Shown here in pieces: positions 1 to 12,108 of a stretch of DNA of 64,000 nt. This DNA is from Nectonema munidae (Eukaryota > Nematomorpha > Nectonematoida > Nectonematidae), in assembly GCA_030549495.1 (NCBI GenBank), contig JAUIRK010000314.1, forward strand, positions 62,001 to 126,000. The letters are read 5' to 3'. The position numbers and the translations under genes were made by a program. Every line of letters starts with the position of its first letter. Position 1 is the stretch's first letter. Below the pieces are notes generated by a model. That model did not search any database, was not told the DNA's origin, and was given only the letters and a program-made list of their open reading frames with translations.

Positions 1-704
1 TTAACACGCGGGTCATATCATAGGCGCGACAGTTGCTTTAATGTGTTTTGGGGGAGTATGGAAAAAGGATTTCTCCTCGCCATTCCCCATCAATGCTTCA
101 GTCAAATTCTTCCCATTTGATTCAACCAGCTATTTTCACATTCTTCTTACATTTTTAAAAATTGGTATACTAATAGAATTTGTTGAGAATTTCAACTCTT
201 TATTTTGGGCAGTTATTGAGATATGAGCCTGAAAATGGGGGCTAAACGGTCATTTTGCTAAAAATGGCAATAGTTAAAGTTAATATCAGCAACTGTTAGA
301 GCTACAGAAATCAATTTAATATAGAGTGATCTACAACTTTTACTTTTGAAAATTTAATTTGCATCATCATCATCATCCATAGCCAACGGTCGTGCGTGCA
401 CTTTGCTTGATTCAACTTTCAACTCATTATAATGACGTGTAAACCATTTTTCCTTTTTTCTAATGATTGGAAAGAGACTTTCACAATTTCCACTTGGTTG
501 TATTATGTTGTTGTTGTTAGCTCCTAGATTGATTATACTATCTCTATATTTGTATAATCTATCAGTTCAAAACGAAGCTTTGTTTAAACTGAGAAAGTAT
601 TTCCATAAAAGAAAGTACTCTCAGGGAAAAAGTGTACAATTTCGTTACACTTTCGCAGCAGCAGCGATAAACCAGTGTAATTTCAGCCACGCTAGATAAT
701 ATAT
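1..704. other. AT-rich sequence without a recognisable gene
   Basis: No open frame here shows a domain, a splice border or a plausible start context. The window begins with TTAACACGCGGG, which resembles a piggyBac terminus (TTAAC.C.CG), but no partner end can be assigned, so no element is called. Confidence 0.5.
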
Positions 705-710
705 ATATAT

Positions 711-1001
711 AATCTCTAACCTGTATACTACAATGATTCATCTCTCACCTGTATACTACGATGTAATAATCTCCAAACTGTATACTACGATGTTTCATCT
801 CCCACCTGTAACTACGATGATTCATCTCCAACCTGTATTCTACGATGATTAATCTCCAACCTGTATACTACAATGATTCATCTCCAACCTGTATACTACG
901 ATGATTCATCTCCAACCTGTATACTACGATGGTTTCTATTACCTGTATACTACGATGGTTCATCTCCAACCTGTATACTGTGATGGTTGATCTCCAACCT
1001 G
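711..1001. repeat. 28-bp minisatellite, about ten units
   Basis: About ten head-to-tail units of roughly 28 bp, core ctccaacctgtatactacga followed by tgattcat. Unit variants include aactacga, attctacga and tgtgatgg, and one unit is shortened. There are no unique spacers between identical repeats, so this is a diverged tandem array and not a CRISPR. Confidence 0.9.
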
Positions 1002-1118
1002 CCAGTTCATATTTTGCTAGATGTAAGATTTGATATACCTCATTCGGGGAGACGATGTTAAATAAGTCATTACCTATATTTTTGCAAATTTTTAACGATA
1101 TTAAATAATATATTTGTC

Positions 1119-1478
1119 ACATAAAAGCAGATTTTTGAAAAATAAAAATATATTTATTTGTAAAACCTAGCCTATGTTATCCATAAAGAGTATACCTTTC
1201 CAATTATACCCTTTTCATTCATAATTTTTCTTTAAATATTCACATCATGCTCCACTCAAAAGGTGGTCCGTTTTTTTTCTTCAAAAATTTAGACAAAATT
1301 TTTCGAAGTAAAGCCATTTATTAAAATTTTTAACCTTTGCAAAAATGAATTATTCTATGTAGCCAACGATAAGCTTTCTAATGATATATATATCATGAAA
1401 AAAAAATATTGAAAAACAGTTTAATTCTTCCTGCAAATCAAACAAGTAAAAATTTCCAAAAAATGGTAAAATTTGACT
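1119..1478 (+). repeat. Dispersed repeat, left member of an inverted pair
   Basis: This stretch matches the reverse complement of 6899-7243 over almost its whole length with moderate divergence. Shared blocks are cacataaaagcagatttt, aaaacctagcctatgtta, tttttcgaagtaaag and gaaaaacagtt. No coding frame is kept. It could be one arm of a very large element or simply a dispersed repeat present twice in opposite orientation. Confidence 0.75.
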
Positions 1479-1784
1479 TTTACGCTTTTCTTACAAAAAC
1501 TAAAATTGAGATTCTAAAATTAAAATACGATGAAAAAGCAAAAAAAATTGTTTTTTTCTTTCAAAAAGTTTATTTTAAGTTATAACTCCTAAAATTGTCT
1601 AAAATATGAGCTTCATTCAATTGCACATTTGATAAAATCATAAAAAAGCATTTATCAATATTGAATAAAAAGGACAAATTTTATTTACAGTTCGAACAAA
1701 AAGCGAGGAGTGTTTTTTGCAAATAAAAACCTTACAACTTTCACATCTTCTTGTAGCTTTGTTAGACTTTGAAAACCAAAAATG

Positions 1785-4764
1785 TCAAGATGCTCTCTTT
1801 TTATTTCCTTGCTCACTGGGACCAGCTAGAGAATCTGAATAACCATAAAATGAAAGAAGACTTTTAATATTTTGTGGTAACTCAGAAAGGAAAGAACGAG
1901 TTTTCATGCTTCTGCTAAGGCAAGGGCAAGAAAAATTTTCAGCCATTTTTTTGCCTTTGGAGGAAGCTTGTGGACAGATATAATAATTCAATAGTACCCA
2001 ACTGTTTAGGACATATATGTCCAAGTAATAACAAAATGAAACAAGAGTCCACTTTCTTGTTGGTTTGTAAGCACGATAACTTCTTATCATCCTTTCCCAC
2101 ATCGACACCACCCTCCTGTTCATTGTAAGTCAAGATATTTTCGGGTTGTGATTTGAATGTTTTTATTTTGAGAGGATGGCACGTGCACTACTTTAAAATT
2201 TTTATGGGCGTGTCTTTTATGGTAGAAACACAATCGGAGTAGATTATCCGATTTTTACACTCATTAGCTTTAGCTCTTTCAAGTGCGCTGGTCTGAAAAT
2301 TATTGGAAGGAATCTTCTGTTGGACATTATGGTGAAGGAAAGACCTTTAGAGTACGCCCAGACAGCTAACGCATGGGAAGTGAAAAACGATCCCTATAAA
2401 GACCACAGCATGGAGGAACTTTGGATTTTTCAACTGATCTTTTGACTATTCTCTTCAGAAAAATGAGAAGAGTCTTCGATACCTGAAATTTAATTTCAGG
2501 TCGCATATAATAGTAAGATTTAGAATCGTAAATATGGTAGAACTTCAAGCCGTATCTTCCAGGTTTATGAGAATCATAAACTTTTACTCGGCGCCCTCCT
2601 CTGAAACTGACCAATTGCTCATCAATGGTAACGGCATGATGGGATATCCAAAACTTTGAAAAAACTTCAGCAAAGTGAACGTGAATAAAGCGGATAGCAC
2701 TGATTTTATCATTAGTGTCGCGCCTTTCTTTGTCATCTTATGAAAACATGAATACGGAAAAAAACATGTATGCCCAATCGCAGCTCTCTAAAATGGGATA
2801 GAGTAGAAAGAAAACGAAGCTTTTATTTTGATTTTCTGGTCCCCATTTTGACCAATATGTAATAAAACAGCAAAATATGAGAGATGACTTTGAAAGCTTT
2901 CTCAAGTTTTTGCATTGTCATGCTGTATATACGATCGATATTTTTATGAGTTAAAAAAGACTTGACTTGTAAAACATTTGAAGTATTTTTACATGTTCCC
3001 TGAAGACCAGGAGCACGCCTACAGTGTTTCTGATATTTATACTTTCAACTCTACCCCTAAGTACTCTAGAGGGAGGATCCCAAGAGTACTTAGTCAAATC
3101 TGGCGTAACCAAATTCCCATCAATTTCTTCCTGCAAATTTATGGAAGAATCTGAAGAACTAACAGCTAAGTAGGAAATTCCAAAAATGAAATTTGTGATG
3201 ATGAATTGGAAAACTCAGAGATGAAGATAAAAGTGGCACACGTTTGTTATAAAAGCAGGATATGTGATGAAAAACTCAGCAAACAAAGAAACAGTTGTGT
3301 GGGATTAGATAGAGTTTCACCATGAAGGGTTTTTCGTTCGCGTAAATCATATGGTTTTCTATCTGATATACATAAATTCTATAAACCACATTAGCAAGGA
3401 TAAGATGTAACATGTGAAATATAGAATTCTTCTTTTATTTGGTTATAAAATATTTGTATGTATATCACATTTTGCACATCAGAATGCTTATAATTATAAT
3501 AACATAAACAATATATAATAAGCATGATTCCTTGGCATGAATAAATGCAGTCATATATGATGCAATCGTGATATGACAAGCATGAGATGAAAAAATACGG
3601 ATTAATATTATAGAATGCTCTTATGTGTTTATTTACAGAATATTTATAAATATCGCATATCACAATACCTATAAACGTTTATAAATTAACCATAATGTAA
3701 TCTGAAGACGTCCAATACCTAAAAAAACAAAATAAATATTCTAACAAAAATACTAAAAAATATGTTCTAAAGATGGCATAAAAATGATCATTGAGCAAAC
3801 ACAGCCTTGATTCTATCAAAACGTCTACTTTTTGGATTGTCAAATCGCAAAATCTTATAATAATCTTTAGATCATTTCCCCCATTACAGCTTTCAAAAAA
3901 TGACCTCTGTTACTTATAAAGATCATCAAGAGGAATACATTGATCTTCCTCATTTCCAAACATGTACAAAATAGAAATGTAACCTAGAGGTTTTTCAACG
4001 TTAAAAGTTTCATAAAATGAAATGATTTCTTTTGAAACATCTTTTTTTCGTTCAATCTATTTTTCTACAGCCTTTTTTGTTAAATTGAAAATTTCCAAGA
4101 GGAAAACAGGAGGCAGAAACAAATTCCATACAGATAATACATCTGTTTTGCCTTTGGCATCTTCTTTAGGACCAGAAGGAATTTCAGAGATGTTAGACAA
4201 ATTGATACCTCTTGGCCTTTTATTTTTTGTTGGAGCATCAAAAGTATAATGAGTTTCATTTCAATTTCACTAATATCATCGCTTTTAGAGATAGAATAAG
4301 AATTTGGGTCTAGTGATGACAAAGTCATATTTTCTCCACTTGAATCTTCAATAGAATCAGAACTATTCATTTTAAGAGGAATTAAATATCACAATGTCGA
4401 ATCTTCTAAGTTGAGATACACATCATATGTGTGAACTCTTAGAATTTGATAATAAAGAGCATATAAAGTTAAAACGAGTAGCTCATTGATTTTTAGTAGA
4501 AAGAAGATGGGAAAATAATTTTTAAGTTTTGAATTGGGGCTAAGTAAATGTTTCATTTTTTAGATGGCGTATATTCATTTTTTGCGAAAATGCTCACGTT
4601 TTTTATTACTCAAAAGTGTCTCATTAATTATTTTAACGAAGAAATAAACTTTTTTGATTGTATTGAATCTTAATATTCTAAATAAATAGAAATGATCAAA
4701 ATGGCCTCTAGCGGCCCATTGCGGCCATACGAGGTAGTAAAAATTGGAGCCATGCGAGGGTTAA
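1785..4764 (-). mobile_element. piggyBac-type DNA transposon, decayed copy 1
   Basis: On the minus strand a piggyBac transposase (DDE_Tnp_1_7 type, cut-and-paste at TTAA) can be followed in pieces. The acidic N-terminus MNSSDSIEDSSGEN starts at 4370. A segment around 4240-3900 contains VLSVWNLFLPPVFLLEI. The core segment at about 2730-2370 contains TIDEQLVSFRGGRRVKVY and KPGRYGLKFYHIY. A C-terminal segment at 2123-1785 contains RMIRSYRAYKPTRKW and LDIYVLNSWVLLNYY. The 5' terminus is visible: catgcgaggg then TTAA at 4761-4764, read outward as TTAACCCTCGCATGG. Frames change several times and the Cys-rich C-terminal finger is absent, so the copy is dead. The 3' terminus was not found. An AT-rich block at 3340-3700 has no transposase similarity and may be a later insert. 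Confidence 0.85.
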
Positions 4765-4787
4765 ATCATAGTTTGGTGTTGGCATAA

Positions 4788-4895
4788 ATGCTTTTCAAGG
4801 GGGATGCCCTTCCTGATGCCAATCCTCACTAATTTAATCGGGCTTGAGACCGGCACTAAAGATGGAACCCATCACCAAAAGTGAGCCAGTTCAAA
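4788..4895 (+). repeat. RTE-type retroposon 3' tail fragment
   Basis: The strings ggatgcccttcctgatgcca and gggcttgagaccggcacta match, from memory, the conserved 3' tail of RTE/Rex-like retroposons and dependent SINEs in fish and invertebrates. No reverse transcriptase precedes it, so it is a 5'-truncated insertion or a SINE remnant. Confidence 0.5.
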
Positions 4896-5143
4896 TCTTA
4901 GTGACTGATTTTAAAGTAATTTAATTGAAGGAAATATATTTGCCAAAAAAATTTCAAGAAGGAAACATATTTGATTTCAAAATATATTTTTATAAGAATT
5001 TTTCAAATTATTTTTATTCCTTTTATTTTTTCTTCTAAAAATTAATTTTTTTAAGGGCCCAACATTTTCCTTAGATTTATAGATAAAATAAGAAAATTCG
5101 TGTTTTTCTAATAGTATAGCTAACATTTTCTATTTTTATGCAG

Positions 5144-5270
5144 CCAATTGATGGAAGAATACCACCTCTTTCAGAGCTAATTCACACAGAACACTCTTCA
5201 TCTGTTAAAACTCCTAATTCCAAAAATATTGTATCTCTTAAAAGAGTTGAAAAGCTTGCAACTAATAATG
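5144..5270 (+). CDS. Internal exon of an unidentified host gene (exon A)
   Basis: A 127-nt open segment lies between a clear acceptor (ctatttttatgcag, AG at 5142-5143) and a strong donor (gtaagttt at 5271). It encodes 42 residues plus the first base of a Gly codon. The peptide starts PIDGRIPPLSELIHTEHSSS and ends KRVEKLATNN. It is polar and balanced in composition, unlike the AT-driven frames around it. I do not recognise the protein. The exon ends in phase 1, which fits the terminal exon at 17119, so the two may belong to one + strand gene with an intron of about 11.8 kb filled with transposons. Nothing resembles a transposase. Exon status rests on the borders and on composition. Confidence 0.6.
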
Positions 5271-6006
5271 GTAAGTTTAATTTACTTTACATTTTTAGAT
5301 TTCCATCTTATTCTATTAAATAAAATACTGCCTATATTCCCTTTTCATTTTAAATATAAAAAATATTTATCATTTTTATAGTTACATTTAGTTCTAACAA
5401 AAATTTTTCAATTAAAAAAGTAGTATATATTTAAAATGATTTGAAAATTAATATCGTTAACTTTTGCACATTATGTTTTAAACAATTTTCTGATAATCCA
5501 GCTTAGAGAAAGTTGTTGAGAAAGGGAACCTTTTCTTGTTTAAAGAGCGTTTCCAATATGTCTTTTAGACCGTACAAAATCTTCTCAACAGAATGCTATT
5601 AAAGAAACACAATGTTATTTTACAGCAATTTTAAATAAAAAAAAATATTTTTAAGTTCCATTCCATAAGTGATACGCGAATCACATGATAATGGATTTTA
5701 TACGGAAGAGATGATAAAAATTTGATGCAATAAAATGCATCTATTAGAATATACCCTATGTATCCTTCATTCTACTTCTGCGTTACCTAATAAGTTAAAA
5801 CCTTTATTATTTAAATGCGATCCAAACATTTACCATGATCCTTTAAAATTTATAAATTTTATTTACAAAATTGGAAGGAATGTGTAAATATATTCAACGC
5901 AATATTATTAAAAAACTAAAAGTAATGAATGCCATTAATTAGATTCCTATGGTAAAAGATCAAGAGACAGCAGAGATATTCTTAGAATAAGAGGATTAGC
6001 TCGTTC

Positions 6007-6890
6007 GCCTCTGACTTCGCTCGAGACAATTTGGATTCTAGGTACTGTGATTCTAGGTCGTATCAAAGATCATCGGTACTGAGATTCAAGGTCCCCTCAT
6101 TGATACTGAGATTCAATGTCCACTTGGTACCCTCAAAGATGATTGGTAGTAGTATGGATGGATCATTTGTTACTTTTTGAAAGAGATTTATTTTTATAGT
6201 TATAAATATAAACTGTAACAGGATATTTATCTATAAAAATATTATATGAAACTAATGAATTAGCTCCAAGCTAATTTTAAAAAAAAGCTTTTATCGAAAA
6301 TGATCGTATAGGACTATTTATCGACAAATATGCTCTACTAAATCGTCGCTCTCGGCATTTAAAAGCGATGATATTGACCCCGAACCTTTTTTCTTTTTAC
6401 TTTGACCATTCAAAGTCAAATAACCTTTAGAATAAAAAAGTTATTTGCAAGCTATAAAATGTTAATCTACCTCATTTCAGGAAAGCTATCACGTGGTCTA
6501 AGTGAAATGACATGAGAGTGAGTTCATTGACCCGTACCTGACTGAACTCTAAATTTAAATGAAAAATTAAATATTTTTTCCATTTTTTTTGCATATTCAT
6601 AAAATAAACCTAATATTTAAACATACAACGGTGAAAAAATTGGGAAATTTTTTTTTAATTTTTTTTAAAAAATTGTTAGGTACACATGATCTTTACGGGT
6701 GATCCATAATCCCGGTACGAATTATCTTTGAAAAGACATCGAATCACGGGGTACCAATTATCTTTAACAGGACCTAGAATCACAGTACCAATGCTCTTTA
6801 ACAGGACCTAGAATCTCAGTACCAATGATCTTTAAACTGGACCTATAATTTTGGGACCTAGAATCCTACGTCTCTAGCGAAGCGAGAGAC
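6007..6890. mobile_element. Fold-back-like element with sub-repeated inverted arms
   Basis: The left arm (about 6007-6150) and the right arm (about 6695-6890) are inverted copies. Their tips read GCCTCTGACTTCGCTCGAGA and, in reverse complement, GTCTCTCGCTTCGCTAGAGA, both followed within a few bases by GGATTCTAGGT. Inside each arm a unit of about 40 bp recurs with the strings gattctaggtcc, aaagatcatt and ggtactgagattc. The spacer of about 0.5 kb is AT-rich and has no gene. Long inverted arms made of short tandem units are typical of non-autonomous Foldback-type elements. No target duplication could be fixed. Confidence 0.65.
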
Positions 6891-6898
6891 TATAATAA

Positions 6899-7243
6899 TA
6901 TGACGATTTTTTGGAAATCTTTACTTATTTGATTTGCAGAAAAAATTTAACTGTTTTTCAATAATTCTTTTTTAAAGCTTATCGTTTGCTACATACAATA
7001 GAATAATTTATTTCTGCAAAAGTTTTTATTTTTTTTTTGATAACTGAACTTTACTTCGAAAAATTTGGTCTAAATTTTAGTTAAAAAAAAGTGACCACTT
7101 TTTCAGATGAGCATAATGTGAAGATTTAAAGAAATTTTTTGAATGAAAATGGTATCATTGGAAAGCTATACTCGTTGTTGGTAACATAGGCTAGGTTTTA
7201 CAGAAAAATATGTCTTTCTCTTTCCAAAATCTGCTTTTATGTG
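6899..7243 (-). repeat. Dispersed repeat, right member of an inverted pair
   Basis: Reverse-complement partner of 1119-1478; the shared blocks are listed there. It begins within ten bases of the right tip of the fold-back element at 6007-6890, which suggests that element landed in or beside this repeat. Confidence 0.75.
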
Positions 7244-7249
7244 AGGTCA

Positions 7250-8400
7250 GTCAACTTTTATCTTGTTCCAAAAATACCAATAATTAACGTGATGAGTTTA
7301 TAAACTATTTTTTCAATACTTCATATTAACAAAGGTAGAATATGGTTTTTTACATTTTAAAATGTCATAGTTAAAGAACTCTATCGAAAAAAAAATAATT
7401 TTATTACTTTTTGGGGGCAGTATAATGTTTTTCTAATACATTTTAAATTACTTTTTGAAGTGAAAAATGTCGATCGAATCTAAAAGTTGTGTTGATTAAT
7501 CGTAATCCACTTTTATTTCTAAACAATTTTTATTCAGTTTAGATACACTTTTGTGATTTCTAAGCAAGGGCATTGGTTATATTTAGCCGGTAGTGTGCGA
7601 AAAATAAATAACATTATTGTTTCTATCACGGTTGTTATTGATTTTAGCGCATACTTATGCGAAGAAAGATTAACACATGTTGCATTACGCGTTTGTAAGC
7701 GCAGTGAATTCTTATTTCTACGTTTCACTACATCTTTAGCACGCGTGTGTTTTATTTTTTTGGGTTAATGTACGCTTAGTTTATTTGTAGTGGTCGTATC
7801 TGAATTTTAGTCAAATATTAAAACACTTATAACTTTCGCATTTCTCAACCAAATGTACCATGTGATATACCAAATTTGAGCATTTTTTATGGGCTTTCAG
7901 AATATATTGCTTATATTATAAATAGTTGAGAAATAGCATTTTACTGTTTTTTAACGAAGAGTATTTGTTATATTTATACCGACAATGTGCGATTAAGAAA
8001 TCACACACCAAAGCTATCTATCTCACATTATAATTAATATTTAAAAGTTGCATCACAGGCCATTTTCAAATAACATATAAATGTAACAAAAATTTGTTTC
8101 ATTCAATTTTTTTTATTTCTTTTATATAATTGAGTGATGCTTAATTATTTTATTTCATCCTCAATATTTTTTACATGATTCTGTAAGCTTTTTAGATAAT
8201 AATTGGAGTTTTTTAAACTATTAAAAGTTTTTTTTACTTACGCATTTCATAGTTTTGTTTTTTTGAAACATTTAAGATTTGAAAAATTTCCAAAAGAACA
8301 TGTAAAATAGATCCCGATCATTTTTGCTATGTCTGTGTCGAGTATATTAATTCTAAACAAGTCAAATTCAACATATCCTCAAACACAAGCTACTTTGTTG
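7250..8400. other. AT-rich spacer, no gene seen
   Basis: Open frames of 64 and 71 codons overlap on opposite strands at 7534-7768, without domain or splice evidence. A short imperfect direct repeat (ttggttatatttagccggta near 7571 and ttgttatatttataccgaca near 7966) suggests old repeat material. Confidence 0.4.
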
Positions 8401-8403
8401 CAT

Positions 8404-9884
8404 ATAAAAATATTTCCGCATTTCCATTGGTGACCAGGACAAATCTTGGGCACCGCATGTGATTTGCGGATCTTGCAAGTCACTTTTGGAAGGCTGGTTA
8501 AGAGGAATGAGAAAGTGTATGCCGTTTGCTGTTCCAAGAGTATGGAGGGAACCTACCAATCATTTCAATGATTGCTATTTTTGTATGGTTGATCTTAATT
8601 TGTATAAAAAGCCCACAGACAAGAAAAAACTTGTTTATCCGAGCATTCCTTCTTCTTTAGCTCCTGTTTTACATAGTATAGAGCTACTAATTCCATCTTT
8701 ACCATAAACTTCTGTAACTGATGAAGAGGATGATGATGATGTCAATAATAAAGAGCCTTGGATCACAAATAACATTCATTGAAAGTCAACATCACTTTCC
8801 TAACCAGGATGAACTTGATGACTTAGTGAAGGATTTGAATTTGACTAAATCATCTCTAAAGCTTTTAGAGAATTATTTTTTTATTCTATGACTAATACTC
8901 TGTGTTTGTGTTCAAATATTTCAGGTTTGTTTGAAGAAATTGGAGTATCTCATCTTTTCAACCAATGGCGTTTATTTATTGATTCATCCTTAAAAGGTTT
9001 GAAAGCAGTTTTGCTTCATAACGGTAACAAATATCCCTCAATACCTATCGGTCATTTTCAAGTTATAAAAATTTGAAAATTTTACTTAAATTGATAAAAT
9101 ATGAAAAGTATAATTGGGATATTTGCAGAGATTTCAAATTAATTGGTTTGCTTTTGGGTATCCTTGCTTCCTTTGTTTATTGAACAGTAGGGACAAAGAA
9201 AAACAGTACACAGAAAATGTCTGGCCAAAAAGAACATTTCAAAATTGGGTGTCATAACGTCAAGTTTACTCCACTGGTACAGAAAGAAAAAGTCTTTTTA
9301 CCACCACTCCATATCAAACTTGGCTTGGCTAAACAATTCATCACGCCTTTGTCTTCTGACAGTCAGGTGATATGTGAGTTGAGACGAATGTTTCCAAAAG
9401 TTTCTGAAGGAAAGTTAAACGCCGGTATATTTAATGGTCCTCAAATTAAAAAATGATAAATTCGAATTTTTTTGAAAGTCAGATGACGAAAAATGAGAAA
9501 AAAGCATGGATGGCATTCAGAAATGTTGTTGAGGGGTTCTTGGGGAAAAATAAGGCTGGAAACTTCAAGGAATTGATTTCGGAACTGATTAAAAGTTATA
9601 AAGAGTTGAATTGTAGAATGTCAATTAAAATGCATTATTTGCATTCTCATTTGGATTTTTTCAAGCCAAATTTTGGAGATGTATCGCAAGAGCACGGAGA
9701 GCGGTTTCACCAAGATATTAAAGAGATGGAAAAGCGGTATCAAGGAAGATGGGATGAAAGTATGATGGGAGATTACGTTTGGAATTTAACTCGGCAAAGT
9801 TCAGATGAAAACAAGCGAAAGAGACGAGCTAATACACGATTTTGTTTTTTTTGGTATTTTTCTAATAAACATTTGAAAAAATAA
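8404..9884 (+). pseudogene. Unnamed multicopy arthropod family (transposon-like), decayed copy
   Basis: Fragments in changing frames line up in the order I remember from a large uncharacterised arthropod protein family. The order is GDQDKSWAPHVICGSC, FAVPRVWREPTNHFNDCYFC and KKLVYPSIPSSLAPVLHS (8430-8680), an acidic linker, HLFNQWRLFIDSS and LKAVLLHNGN (8950-9030), KVFLPPLHIKLGL (9290-9330), then FLGKNKAGNF, HYLHSHLDFF and GERFHQDIKEMEKRYQGRW (9540-9760). The last two open segments, 9217-9456 and 9453-9884, overlap by one codon and carry the C-terminal half. Cys pairs in CGSC and DCYFC suggest metal binding. No catalytic role is established to my knowledge. The copy number in arthropod genomes suggests a mobile origin, but I see no terminal repeats here. 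Several frame changes make it a pseudogene. A second, worse copy lies at 23860-24090. Confidence 0.75.
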
Positions 9885-9889
9885 AAAAT

Positions 9890-12075
9890 TCAAATATAAA
9901 CTTTAAATATACATTTATAAAATCATTTAGTCACACATGTATATACAAATATATATGTATATGCAATTTGAAAAAAATATCAGAACTTATAGCAGTGCAA
10001 AAATAAAGCAGATTTTCAGAATCGCATGCCTTAAATGCTAGAAAAATATTAAAAAAAACTTTTTGAAACAAATTTTATTTTTTTGTTACACGGTGTTCAT
10101 TATTATAGTTCGGGATATATATGTGATCATAAAGCAGCCTATTTTTTTTTAAAAGGTGGACAAGTCTTTTATGTTAATGCAAGTAGATATCGCAATTCAG
10201 TGCATGCATTTTATCACATCTTTTCGTGAGTTATAGTTATCAAATTCGTTAACCTGTGTAATGCAACTTTTCAACATGCTTTAACCCTTATATTACCATT
10301 GTTGCAAAAATACAGCATCTTAAAAATCCACTATTTCAAAAAAATAACATAAAAAAGTTGCCAATTTATCATTCTTTGACTTTTCAATCTAAAACGAATA
10401 CTATTTATATGCGACAAAAAATTATATATATATATATATATGCCTGTGGTTTGGCACACTCATGCAGGAGATTATATGCCTAAAGGGTACTATTATATAC
10501 TTAGATATAAATGAATAAACGTTAAACGGAGAATGATGTATGATACATGGAGAAGAATGATACATTTTATATTCCTGTGATCCTACCGCTTTTCTACACA
10601 CATTTGTCGTGAGTCTTGCGTTGCTGTAAAACGTCACAACACAAATATAAATTCAAACGTAACACACTTTACATATAATGTAAAGTTAACGTAAAATTTA
10701 TAAGGATGCGGCTATCAAACACATTTCTGAACTTATAATACATTAACTATAAATTAACTCATATATATATATGATTTCCCTTTCATGCTAAAAAGTGTTT
10801 CATGTACTTTTTCCTAAAAAAATTGAGAAAGTGTTAATGATATTTATAATATATCTGATCAATTATACTTAAACATATCTTTAGTTATAAATTAGTGTAG
10901 GTTAAATTTTTTAAAGTTAATTCTTCAAAGAGTAAGGCAATGGCTGTTTTCACGCAAAAAGAAAATTCATAATATCAATTTTAATAAACTAGGTGTTGAG
11001 TTCGTAAACAAGGTATATTTTTTTGGCTTGATATAATTAATAAAAACCAAGTTGCAAAACAAGTAAATTTATCACATTTGCAATCAATAGGTTGTTTATA
11101 TTCACATTTTACAAAAATATAACAGTTTTAAATAAAAAAAGGAAATGAGGAAATGGGGGTTGAAAACACCCCTCTCTCTCGGCACTGAGAAATTTCAAAA
11201 TAGCTTGCCATATATACGGTTAAAATGCTTTTTCCTTATTGTTGTAGTGCTTATCTTGCTAAATAAAATAGATAAAAAAGAGCATATTTATTTAAATTAT
11301 ATAACAGAGCAAATATTGTATTATAAATCATGAAACTCATAATCAATGAAATATGAATTAGTTTAAAATAGAAGCAATACAAAAATTCCTATTTTGGTTT
11401 AAAAGAGAGAAATCTAAAGTAAATAATCATCAATATGTTCCAAATTAATGTTTTGTGGATTGGATGCATAATGTGAAATCCTGCTAAGAAACATACAAAT
11501 TTTTATTATTTTCATATTCTGTGTATATAACATCTTTTCTTCTTTCTTTTTTTGCGTGCATCACTAAAACTTTTCCAAACTCTCTAAGTGGGTCCACCAC
11601 TTAAAATTTTAATAATTTTACACATACAATAAAAAAAGATGGATGAAACAAATAGCCTATGAGACAATTTGTCCATGGGGCGAAATGTCTGTCAACCTTT
11701 GAGGTGATGCATACTTGTAGCAATGATGGGTAAAAGTGATGAGGAAAATATGAAAGTCTTAAGACAGTTGGAAACATGTGTTTATTTAAACGGTAAGATC
11801 AAAGTACTTAAAACGGTATCATTCTTCTCCACATATCATCATTCTCATAGAACCGAATAAACAGTTAAACTTTTATTCATGGAAAAAAAGAAAAAATTCT
11901 TTCAAAGATGCTAAATTTACCACCACTGTTCACCAACAGATCATCATACCGTTCGCAAATTAGTTACAAGGAAGGAAAGGCACTTAATAAAAGGGGTTTT
12001 GTTTCCTTTTTTTTGCATGAATAAAAATTTATTTATTTCATTCCTTTTTTCATGATGACGTAGCCCCATTTTATA
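9890..12075. other. AT-rich spacer with simple repeats, no gene seen
   Basis: Contains a (TA)n tract at about 10421-10441 and other short AT runs. At 10088-10115 the string acacggtgttcattattata looks like a mariner-type end, but no partner end or transposase was found. No frame has domain or splice support. Confidence 0.4.
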
Positions 12076-12079
12076 TAAT

Positions 12080-12108
12080 AATAATAATAATAATAATAAT
12101 TTATTCAT
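12080..12108. repeat. (AAT)n microsatellite at a LINE 3' end
   Basis: Eight to nine ATA/AAT units directly abut the 3' end of the minus-strand LINE. Read on that strand it is gaataaattattattatta, the expected place for a LINE tail. Confidence 0.85.

Noticed and set aside
711-1001. Regular direct repeats suggesting a CRISPR
   Set aside because: Units are contiguous and diverged with no unique spacers, and the genome is clearly metazoan; this is a minisatellite.
10088-10115. Mariner-like terminus (acacggtgttcattattata)
   Set aside because: No inverted partner and no transposase found in either direction.
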